Positions 57,131 through 64,000 of a stretch of DNA of 64,000 nucleotides are shown piece after piece (within the stretch, counting starts at the first letter, position 1; every line of letters starts with the position of its first letter). Below the pieces are notes generated by a model, which did not search any database, had not been told where the DNA came from, and saw only the letters and a program-made list of their open reading frames with translations. The DNA is from an uncultured Actinomycetes bacterium. GTDB taxonomy: Bacteria; Actinomycetota; Actinomycetes; Nanopelagicales; Nanopelagicaceae. The position numbers were made by a program, and so were the translations under genes. The stretch covers positions 1-64,000 of the forward strand of contig CAINLV010000013.1 of the NCBI GenBank assembly GCA_903850565.1, read 5' to 3'.

Positions 57131-57907
57131 TTAGGTATTGCGCTCATGAACTAAGCGCAGTCCAATCAAAGTCAAGAATGGCTCGTGGTAATCGATGGTT
57201 TCGCTGATACCAAGGACTAACGGAGCCAGTCCGCCGGTTGCGATCACCGATACTTCCAACTCACCGGGATACTGCAATTCCAGTTCATCGAAAATTCGCT
57301 CTACTAAACCATCTACTTGGCCGGCAAAGCCATAAATCGTTCCCGATTGCAGCGCTTCAACGGTGTTCTTTCCAATTACCGACTTAGGTCGAATCAGCTC
57401 CACTTTTCGAAGTTGTGCCGCCCGAGCGGCCAAAGCATCGACAGAAATTTCAATTCCAGGAGCAAGAGCCCCACCTAGAAATTCGCCCTTCGGAGAGACG
57501 ACATCAAGATTTGTAGAAGTGCCGAAGTCGACGACGATGGCTGGGCCTTTGTCGCCGTAAAGGGTATGAGCTGCAAGGGTATTAACGATTCGGTCGGCAC
57601 CAATTTCCTTGGGATTATCCACCAACAATTGGACGCCGGTTTTTACACCCGGCTCGACAATGGTGGTTGGGATATCGGAAAAATAAGTTTTTATCATGCC
57701 GCGAAGTTCGCGAAGCGATGAAGGGACTGTGGAGCAGACAGCCAAGCCAGTGATTACATGACCTTCGGTGAGAGCTCGGTATTGCAGCCACAACTCATCG
57801 GAAGTGTCTCTGGGGTCGGTCTTGACGCGCCAAGAGCGCACCAATTCTTCGCCATCAAAAACCCCGAGAACGGTGTTGGTATTGCCGACATCAACTGTTA
57901 ATAGCAT
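57131..57907 (-). CDS. coaX: Type III pantothenate kinase
   Basis: A 258-residue ASKHA-fold kinase. [21 protein letters not shown] is the phosphate-1 motif, [16 protein letters not shown] phosphate-2, and [22 protein letters not shown] and a late [10 protein letters not shown] are family motifs. It starts CoA synthesis by phosphorylating pantothenate, linking it to panC in the same operon. It lies one base after the nadC stop. Confidence 0.95.
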   Translation of the reverse strand: MLLTVDVGNTNTVLGVFDGEELVRSWRVKTDPRDTSDELWLQYRALTEGHVITGLAVCSTVPSSLRELRGMIKTYFSDIPTTIVEPGVKTGVQLLVDNPKEIGADRIVNTLAAHTLYGDKGPAIVVDFGTSTNLDVVSPKGEFLGGALAPGIEISVDALAARAAQLRKVELIRPKSVIGKNTVEALQSGTIYGFAGQVDGLVERIFDELELQYPGELEVSVIATGGLAPLVLGISETIDYHEPFLTLIGLRLVHERNT

Positions 57908-57908
57908 C

Positions 57909-58784
57909 TTATTCCGCCTTAAAATCGAGACCGATATCTAGAACTGGCGCTGAGTGCGTCAATGCGCCCACCGCCAAATAATCAACGCCTGTGCTCGCGT
58001 AAGCACGTGCGTTTTCCAACGTTAACCCTCCTGAGGCTTCTAGCTTCGTTGCACCTTTAACCATTTCTACTGCTGCCCGACATTGTTCCAAATTCATGTT
58101 ATCTAATAAGACTAAATCCGCACCGGCCGCAACGACATCGCGAAGTTGTTCTAGTCGATCCACTTCCACCTCAACTGGAATATCGGGATAGGCAGATCGA
58201 ACTGCACGAAACGCTTGTGTTACTCCGCCGGCGGCAAAAATATGATTGTCTTTTATCAAGGCAGCATCAGATAAAGACATTCGATGATTTACTCCACCAC
58301 CCATTCGGACCGCAAACTTTTCTAATTCGCGATGCAATGGTGTGGTTTTGCGCGTGTCTCTAATTTGAACGGGAAGCCCTTTAACGTCATCTACCCAACG
58401 TCTGGTCAGTGTAGATATTCCACTCAAGCTACCCATGAAATTTAGGGCGGCGCGTTCGGAGAGAAGTAGTTCACGGGTTAAGCCTTTAACCCAGATCAGA
58501 ACTTGTCCGGCTTCCACGTGGGCGCCTTCGGCGACCAATATTTTGTAATTATCAATTCCGCGGACTTCTAGTACTGCCGCGGCAATACATAATCCCGAAA
58601 TAGTCCCTGATCTTCTGGATCGAAACTCTGCTACCGAAATTTGATCTGCCGGAATAGTTGCCTGCGAAGTTACGTCAACGCCGCCAGCCAAATCTTCGGC
58701 AATTGTCCTAGTGACCATGTCTTCGACATATTGTGGATCCAACTGATAACTTTGAAGTTTAGAAACTAATTCTTCACTGAGCAT
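57909..58784 (-). CDS. nadC: Nicotinate-nucleotide diphosphorylase (carboxylating)
   Basis: A 291-residue quinolinate phosphoribosyltransferase. RDTRKTTPLHRELEKFAV, GGGVNHRMSLSDAALIKDNH and LEASGGLTLENARAYASTGVDYLAVGALTHS are diagnostic; basic and acidic active-site residues are present. It turns quinolinate into nicotinate mononucleotide in de novo NAD synthesis. The start overlaps the nadB stop by one base. Confidence 0.96.
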   Translation of the reverse strand: MLSEELVSKLQSYQLDPQYVEDMVTRTIAEDLAGGVDVTSQATIPADQISVAEFRSRRSGTISGLCIAAAVLEVRGIDNYKILVAEGAHVEAGQVLIWVKGLTRELLLSERAALNFMGSLSGISTLTRRWVDDVKGLPVQIRDTRKTTPLHRELEKFAVRMGGGVNHRMSLSDAALIKDNHIFAAGGVTQAFRAVRSAYPDIPVEVEVDRLEQLRDVVAAGADLVLLDNMNLEQCRAAVEMVKGATKLEASGGLTLENARAYASTGVDYLAVGALTHSAPVLDIGLDFKAE

Positions 58785-60394
58785 CAGGAATACACCTCCT
58801 CTAGATGACTAGACCAATTGCCCTTCTTATCTAGTTCTTGAATTATGCGTTTGTGCCAATCTTGGGAAGTTTCTGGAAAATCGGTTCGCCAGTGGGACCC
58901 ACGAGATTCAGTGCGCTCCAATGCAGAACGGACAATTGCTTTGGCCAATAAATATAGATTTGTACTTTCCCAGGCCTCGATACAAGGTTGCGAACTTTGC
59001 ATCGAAGCTAATTGCTCTAAAACTGAAAGGGTTTCCTTAAGCGAATTTTCCGAGCGCATAACTCCTGCACCTTGGCTCATCGCCAGCTGAAGTGGAAGTT
59101 GAATATTGGGACTTAAGAGAAATTCATTTCCTATGTCTTCTGCCGGAGTGAGCCATTCGCCAATGGTTGCCACAATATTGGCCGCAATCCTCGCACCAAA
59201 TACCAAGCCTTCAAGTAAAGAATTGGAAGCCAAGCGATTTGCACCATGAGCCCCCGTGCATGCAGTTTCTCCGCAGGCATAAAGATTGGGGACCGAGGTG
59301 TGACCATTGAGATCGACAAGTACGCCACCGGATGCATAATGGGACGCTGGTGCGACAGGAATCAATTGTTTGGTGGGGTCAATTCCATTAGCCATACATG
59401 AGGAATAAATAGTCGGAAACCGCTCCACAAAATCTGCAATCCCAGTTGCATCTAGCCAGACATGCTGTTGACCAGATTCCTTAATCTGGGTGAATATTTC
59501 TTTTGCGACAATATCTCTTGGTGCGAGTTCGGCCAGCGGATGTTTATCGACCATGAAGCGTTCGCCGCGATGGTTGAGCAGCAGTGCACCTTCTCCGCGA
59601 ACCGCTTCGCTGATTAAAGGTTGTTGTCCACCAGTTGAGGTATCGCGCCATAGAACTGTGGGATGAAATTGAATAAATTCCACATCGGCAACTTTGGCAC
59701 CGGCTCGCAGCGCCATGGCAACACCATCTCCGGTGGATACGGGTGGATTAGTTGTCTGTGAATACACCTGGCCTAATCCGCCTGTTGCAATAACTACGGC
59801 GCGAGCGAGCGCTCTGCCGACTCCGTCGCGGCTTCCGGCACCGATAACATGAAGTGTGATTCCACAGGCTTTTCCATCTTCCGAAAGCAGAGCATCAATC
59901 ACTAAGGCATGTTCTATAACTTCAATTCCAGAATCGTTTTGTACTGCAGCTAATAAGGCTCGAGAAACTTCGGCTCCCGTGGCATCACCACCCGCATGCA
60001 AAATTCGGTTGCGAAGATGACCTCCTTCGCGTGTCAATGCGATTTCGCCAGTATCTGATTTATCAAATACCGCACCGCGAGCAATTAATTTTCTTACTGC
60101 TTCTGGGCCTTCGCTCACCAAAACATCTACCGCCGCAGCATCACATAATCCGGCACCGGCAATTAACGTATCTTTCTTATGTTGATCTGGCGTATCACCA
60201 GGACCTAGCGCCGCAGCGATTCCCCCTTGAGCCCATTTGGTGGAACCTTCATTAATATGTGATTTTGTAACCAGTAGAACCGAAAGGCCGCTGGAACGAA
60301 GATTTAGCGCCGTGGTTAATCCGGCGACACCAGAACCAATAACAATCACATCGGCCTGCGCCGTCCATCCCGGAGCCCCAGCTAATAATTTCAT
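58784..60394 (-). CDS. nadB: L-aspartate oxidase
   Basis: A 536-residue FAD enzyme. VIGSGVAGLTTALNL is the FAD motif, STKWAQGGIAAALG, EFIQFHPTVLW and YACGETACTGAHGANRLASNSLLEG are typical of NadB. It oxidises aspartate to iminoaspartate. NadA, the next enzyme, is not in the window. GAGGAG stands 12 nt before the ATG, rather far. The gene follows panC by 15 bp. Confidence 0.95.
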   Translation of the reverse strand: MKLLAGAPGWTAQADVIVIGSGVAGLTTALNLRSSGLSVLLVTKSHINEGSTKWAQGGIAAALGPGDTPDQHKKDTLIAGAGLCDAAAVDVLVSEGPEAVRKLIARGAVFDKSDTGEIALTREGGHLRNRILHAGGDATGAEVSRALLAAVQNDSGIEVIEHALVIDALLSEDGKACGITLHVIGAGSRDGVGRALARAVVIATGGLGQVYSQTTNPPVSTGDGVAMALRAGAKVADVEFIQFHPTVLWRDTSTGGQQPLISEAVRGEGALLLNHRGERFMVDKHPLAELAPRDIVAKEIFTQIKESGQQHVWLDATGIADFVERFPTIYSSCMANGIDPTKQLIPVAPASHYASGGVLVDLNGHTSVPNLYACGETACTGAHGANRLASNSLLEGLVFGARIAANIVATIGEWLTPAEDIGNEFLLSPNIQLPLQLAMSQGAGVMRSENSLKETLSVLEQLASMQSSQPCIEAWESTNLYLLAKAIVRSALERTESRGSHWRTDFPETSQDWHKRIIQELDKKGNWSSHLEEVYS

Positions 60395-60409
60395 TGCTGA
60401 TTCAACTCC

Positions 60410-61279
60410 TCACTCTTGACCGACGGCGATTGCCATATTGTCCAGTAACCGTACGCCATTTATCCAGCCCGCGACGATTGCCCGATTTTTAGTTTTCTCA
60501 CTTTGTGCCATATCGAAATTCGATTCATCGATAATTTCGGCATAATCCAAAGTGAACGAGGCTTCTTCGGCCAAGAGTTGATGCAACTTTGTCCGTGCCC
60601 GTTCCAAGGATGGTTCAGCGCTTGCTCCTTTAAGTGCCCGATAAATCACAAGAGCTGCCCGATGGCCAGCGTTCCCCAGCCGCACATTCCTGGAAGACAT
60701 CGCCAAGCCATCTTCCTCCCGAATTATGGGGGCAGCAATGATTTTCACAGGAAGGGATAGGCGCTCCACCATCTGCTGGACCAGGAAAAGTTGCTGATAA
60801 TCTTTTTCGCCAAAGAGGGCATATTGGGGTTTTACTAAATCGAAAAGACGATGGACGACTGTCAGCATCCCATCGAAATGACCAATTCGATGAACGCCTT
60901 CGAATCGAGATCCCAATTCGCCAGATGTAATGGTGGCAACGGGCCCTGGATAGATCTCAGAAATAGATGGCGCCCACACTTGCGTGGCACCTGCAATAAG
61001 TGCCCGTTCAGTATCGCGCTCTAAGGACCTTGGATATTTTTCTAAATCTTCGGCATTTTCAAATTGGAGCGGATTTACGAAGATACTTACCAACACATTT
61101 TCACACTTGTTTTTTGCCAAGGCGATTAGTGATTCATGGCCAGCATGAAGGGCTCCCATGGTGGGCACAAAGGCCACCGGGTGCTGCACATCAATTGGCA
61201 ATGCTCCAGTCCTTTCGACGGTACCGGGCTCGTGAACCGATATTAGTACCTTAAGAAAGACCTGCCAAAAGTGCTGCAA
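60410..61279 (-). CDS. panC: Pantothenate synthetase
   Basis: A nucleotidyltransferase-fold enzyme. FVPTMGALHAGHESLI (HIGH-like), SIFVNPLQF, FGEKDYQQLFLV and SSRNVRL are clear. It joins pantoate and beta-alanine. The start is unsure: the conserved protein should begin about 20-30 residues before VPTMGALH, but only GTA, CTA and ATA codons lie there. The TTG at 61279 (289 residues) is the nearest usable upstream start and lies inside folK; TTG or GTG codons closer to VPTMGALH would cut off the first strand. AAGG sits at the folK stop, followed five bases later by ATA. Confidence 0.85.
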   Translation of the reverse strand: MQHFWQVFLKVLISVHEPGTVERTGALPIDVQHPVAFVPTMGALHAGHESLIALAKNKCENVLVSIFVNPLQFENAEDLEKYPRSLERDTERALIAGATQVWAPSISEIYPGPVATITSGELGSRFEGVHRIGHFDGMLTVVHRLFDLVKPQYALFGEKDYQQLFLVQQMVERLSLPVKIIAAPIIREEDGLAMSSRNVRLGNAGHRAALVIYRALKGASAEPSLERARTKLHQLLAEEASFTLDYAEIIDESNFDMAQSEKTKNRAIVAGWINGVRLLDNMAIAVGQE

Positions 61280-61697
61280 TTGGACCCTTGCCAGGAATAT
61301 TTGCTTCTGGGTCAATCTCCAACCAAGGGATTAGGACAAATGCTCGTTCATGGGCCAAGGGATGGGGCAGTTTCAGTTCATCCGTATCCATCACTTCATC
61401 CCCAGCAACGATCAAATCTAAATCCAAAGTTCGCGGTCCCCAACGCACATCGCGGACTCGGCCCAGTCGAGCTTCAATTTGAAGCATTAGTTGGAGAAGT
61501 TCTACAGGTGGATGTGAACATTCGGCCACCAGAACGGCATTGAGAAAATCTGGTTGTTCTATTCCGCCAACTGGGTCGGTTTCAAGAAAGGAGGAAACTG
61601 CTTGAATAGAAATCGCAGCCGACAACTCTTCGATAGCGGTGTTGAGATTGGCTTCTCTGTCCCCCAGATTAGAACCCAGCGCGATGACAACCTTCAT
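61251..61697 (-). CDS. folK: 2-Amino-4-hydroxy-6-hydroxymethyldihydropteridine diphosphokinase
   Basis: A 148-residue enzyme. VIALGSNLGDREANL at the N-terminus, FLNAVL, the RVRDVRWGPRTLDLDLI block (metal-binding Asp pair) and LPHPLAHERAFVL are all family signatures. It pyrophosphorylates the pterin for FolP. The start overlaps the folB stop (ATGA). Confidence 0.96.
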   Translation of the reverse strand: MKVVIALGSNLGDREANLNTAIEELSAAISIQAVSSFLETDPVGGIEQPDFLNAVLVAECSHPPVELLQLMLQIEARLGRVRDVRWGPRTLDLDLIVAGDEVMDTDELKLPHPLAHERAFVLIPWLEIDPEANIPGKGPIAALLAGLS

Positions 61698-62056
61698 CGG
61701 CTTCGCTCGATTTGAACGGCAATATCAACAATGTCGATTCCCACGGGCGCATCTGGTTTATGAACGGTGATCTGCACTTTTCGGACTAACGAGAAGGTAT
61801 TTAAAATTATTTCGGCAATTTGGTGTCCCAATTTTTCGATGAGGGAAAATGGAATTCCAGTTATCGCTTCATGTATGAGTTCGACTACCTTGGAATAATC
61901 AACCGTATTAATTAAATGGTCGTTAGCGCCTGAAACTGATAAATCTAAATCTAAAATCGCATCCACTATGAAGCGCTGACCATTGAGACGTTCTTCCGGA
62001 AAAACTCCGTGATAGCCGACCGCGGAAATCCCGGTCAATATAATCCGATCGTTCAC
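61694..62056 (-). CDS. folB: Dihydroneopterin aldolase
   Basis: A 120-residue tunnelling-fold enzyme. GYHGVFPEERLNGQRFIVD, NTVDYSKVVELIHE and SLIEKLGHQIAEIIL match FolB, with the catalytic Lys/Tyr region KLGH. It releases glycolaldehyde from dihydroneopterin. It overlaps both folK and folP by ATGA-type junctions. Confidence 0.95.
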   Translation of the reverse strand: MNDRIILTGISAVGYHGVFPEERLNGQRFIVDAILDLDLSVSGANDHLINTVDYSKVVELIHEAITGIPFSLIEKLGHQIAEIILNTFSLVRKVQITVHKPDAPVGIDIVDIAVQIERSR

Positions 62057-62859
62057 TTCATCAACTCCATCGCTACTTCTATCGCTTCTTTATGAGGCTT
62101 AACACTATGGGTCCGAACGCCCCATATGCCAGAACCGGCCAATATTGAGGTCAACGCCACTGAAGCATTTTCACGTTCATCTGGAAGGCCGGTGCCAAGT
62201 AATTCACCCAAGAACCGTTTACGCGATGCTCCAATCAAGATTGGATATCCCAAAAGTTGCAAGCGATCTAGATTGCGCAGGATTTCCCAATTGTGGCTCG
62301 CATCCTTTGCAAATCCCAAACCTGGGTCCAAGATGATTTGTTCAGGACTAACACCTGCCTTCAGCAATTCGCTAACTCGCTGGTCCAATTCATCTTTAAC
62401 TTCCCCGACCACATTTTCATATGTTGCTAACTCATTCATATTCTCAGAATGGCCTCGCCAATGCATCACTACATATTGAATCTGCGGATTATTGGCAATC
62501 AATGTTGCCATATCAGAATCGGCAAGCCCACCACTGACATCGTTCACATACTGAGCTCCAGCTTCGATCGCTTCTTTTGCAATTTGTGCTCGAGTGGTAT
62601 CAATGCTGATTACGGCACCTAATGTCGCCAGTTCCTTGATGACATCAATTGTTCTGGATTGCTCCTCTTCAACGCTAATCCGTGCAGCTCCGGGGCGCGT
62701 GGATTCACCACCAACATCGATAATATCCACGTCTTCGGCAATCATTATTTTTGCTCGCTCGATCGCAGCTTCTAAACCAAAATGACGTCCGCCATCTGCG
62801 AATGAATCTGGAGTTACATTTAATATTCCCATAACAATGGGCTTCATAACCTGATTCAT
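62053..62859 (-). CDS. folP: Dihydropteroate synthase
   Basis: A 268-residue TIM-barrel enzyme. GILNVTPDSFADGG, IDVGGESTRPGA, the ILDPGLGFAKD block and LIGASRKRFLGELLG are diagnostic, including the loop that binds sulfonamides. It joins the pterin to p-aminobenzoate. The start is one base after the folE stop; an ATG four codons later is an alternative. Confidence 0.96.
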   Translation of the reverse strand: MNQVMKPIVMGILNVTPDSFADGGRHFGLEAAIERAKIMIAEDVDIIDVGGESTRPGAARISVEEEQSRTIDVIKELATLGAVISIDTTRAQIAKEAIEAGAQYVNDVSGGLADSDMATLIANNPQIQYVVMHWRGHSENMNELATYENVVGEVKDELDQRVSELLKAGVSPEQIILDPGLGFAKDASHNWEILRNLDRLQLLGYPILIGASRKRFLGELLGTGLPDERENASVALTSILAGSGIWGVRTHSVKPHKEAIEVAMELMK

Positions 62860-62860
62860 G

Positions 62861-63484
62861 TCAACGTTGATATGAAGTAATCAGGCTCATAGCTTCGGCC
62901 CGAGTCGCCGGATCGCGAAGTTGTCCACGGACTGCACTTGTAGTTGTCCGCGCTTGCGATTTCTTAACACCACGCATCGACATGCATAAGTGTTCGCAAT
63001 CGATAACCACGATGACTCCGGCCGGAGCGAGAACTTCTACTAGGGCATCCGCGATTTGAGAGGTCAGTCGTTCTTGAACCTGAGGCCTTTTGGAATAGAG
63101 ATCTACCAGCCTGGCTAACTTCGATAATCCTGTTATTCGACCAGAAGCACCAGGGATATACCCAATGTGTGCGAAACCATGAAATGGCGTGAGGTGATGT
63201 TCGCAATGGGAAAAAACTTCGATATCGCGAACCAAAACTAATTCGCGATGACCGATATCAAAAGTTGTGGAAAGGACTTCTTCGGGTGATTGCCACAGAC
63301 CTGCGAAGTTTTCCTTTAACGCTCTGGCGACGCGGGCTGGTGTATCGATTAGTCCATCTCGAGATGGGTCTTCCCCGATTGCCAACAACAACTCCGTTAT
63401 GGCCCGTTGTGCCCGCTCCTCATCAAATTCAGCACGAGCTCGACCGTCATGCGGTCCCATCGATACTGAATTGATTTCACTCAC
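62861..63484 (-). CDS. folE: GTP cyclohydrolase I
   Basis: A 207-residue enzyme. [15 protein letters not shown] holds the zinc Cys and His, [29 protein letters not shown] and a late [11 protein letters not shown] complete the active site. It makes dihydroneopterin triphosphate from GTP. The GTG at 63484 is chosen; its GTGAGTGA overlaps the ftsH stop, and the 33 codons further upstream in the frame are antisense-free but inside ftsH and unlike FolE. Confidence 0.95.
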   Translation of the reverse strand: MSEINSVSMGPHDGRARAEFDEERAQRAITELLLAIGEDPSRDGLIDTPARVARALKENFAGLWQSPEEVLSTTFDIGHRELVLVRDIEVFSHCEHHLTPFHGFAHIGYIPGASGRITGLSKLARLVDLYSKRPQVQERLTSQIADALVEVLAPAGVIVVIDCEHLCMSMRGVKKSQARTTTSAVRGQLRDPATRAEAMSLITSYQR

Positions 63485-64000
63485 TTGCTGGCGCTGCCTT
63501 CTTCCGAGGCTTGCGTGCTGGTTTTGCTGCTTCTGCTGCAAGTTCAGCGGCTTTAGCAATGGAGTTAGCTGGCGAAAGTCCAACTGGAGGAAGTGTCGAA
63601 GGTGTTCGATTTGGTGAACCGGTCCAGGCTGGTCGTGGTGAAACCATCTTTACCTGAGCAAAGATGCTCTCAATTTCATTCTTGAGGAGCGTTTCTTTCT
63701 CTAGCAATTCAAGGACCAACTGATCCAGAATTTCTCGGTTATCCACCAAAATGTCGAACGCCTCTTGATGGGCATTCTTAATGAGATCGTGAATTTCATT
63801 ATCGACTACTGCAGCAATTTCTTCGGAGTAATCTCGTTGATGTCCATAATCTCGGCCAAGGAATGGTTCACTGTCGCTGGTACCCAATTTAATTGCACCA
63901 ATGCGCTCAGTCATTCCGTATTGCGTAACCATGGCACGTGCCAAGTTGGTGGCCTTTTCAATGTCGTTAGATGCACCGGTAGTTGGGTCATGGAAAATTA
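63477..64000 (-). CDS. ftsH: ATP-dependent zinc metalloprotease FtsH, C-terminal part
   Basis: Only the last about 174 codons are in the window; the frame continues past 64000. [22 protein letters not shown] and the following [12 protein letters not shown] are typical of the FtsH peptidase domain after the zinc site, and the acidic third-ligand region is in this helix group. The last 50 residues are an Ala/Lys/Pro-rich tail. FtsH degrades membrane and regulatory proteins. It is the upstream neighbour of folE, with which it overlaps by 8 bp. Confidence 0.93.
   Translation of the reverse strand, partial: IFHDPTTGASNDIEKATNLARAMVTQYGMTERIGAIKLGTSDSEPFLGRDYGHQRDYSEEIAAVVDNEIHDLIKNAHQEAFDILVDNREILDQLVLELLEKETLLKNEIESIFAQVKMVSPRPAWTGSPNRTPSTLPPVGLSPANSIAKAAELAAEAAKPARKPRKKAAPASE

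Overview
The window looks like a piece of a small, gene-dense actinobacterial chromosome. The order radA-mutY-clpC-lysS-coaX-panC-folK-folB-folP-folE-ftsH follows the mycobacterial arrangement. A bS22 gene, an XPB helicase with its helicase-associated partner, a full menaquinone pathway and a ResB/CcsB cytochrome c system also point to Actinomycetota. Moderate G+C (roughly half, judged by eye), very short intergenic gaps, and many ATGA/GTGA/TAATG start-stop overlaps suggest a streamlined lineage such as freshwater Nanopelagicales (acI, Ca. Planktophila-like). That placement is an inference; no 16S gene is present.

Layout. 1-8450 is the edge of a surface-polysaccharide region: a truncated asparagine synthase, a VanZ-like protein, a giant O-acyltransferase with three tandem SGNH domains, tRNA-Tyr, a pyruvyl-transferase-family protein and a glycosyltransferase. 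8521-9921 holds yajQ and rarD. 9880-26609 is one long minus-strand block: menG, the complete 14-gene nuoA-N set for Complex I, and a polyprenyl diphosphate synthase. 26700-33941 adds bioY and menaquinone genes menF, menD, menC, menB, menE and menA, so quinone synthesis sits beside its main electron donor. 34228-38500 encodes System II cytochrome c maturation (CcsB, ResB, CcdA, a ResA-like lipoprotein) and a histidine phosphatase.

38551-44819 carries a HAD phosphatase, the helicase-associated protein, an M20 peptidase, XPB helicase, a glutaredoxin-like protein and an unknown protein. 44855-49246 has a secreted metzincin-type metalloprotease, the tiny ribosomal protein bS22, a secreted Ser/Pro-linker protein and proC. 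49338-54916 has a Cys-rich YkgJ/DUF3109-like protein, radA, mutY and clpC. 55056-64000 is a minus-strand cofactor operon read from ftsH through folate (folE, folP, folB, folK), pantothenate (panC), NAD (nadB, nadC) and CoA (coaX) genes to lysS and an N-acetyltransferase.

Most of the window is housekeeping. The observations I rate highest are: (1) the acyltransferase with three about 298-residue SGNH repeats; (2) a recurring promoter layout, in which a TANNNT hexamer lies exactly 6 nt before the start codon of many genes that lack a Shine-Dalgarno, implying widespread leaderless mRNAs; (3) the secreted HExxHxxGxxD protease; and (4) the symmetric -10 element shared by menB and menE. No CRISPR array, insertion sequence, integrase or rRNA was seen, and no intergenic gap exceeds 300 bases.
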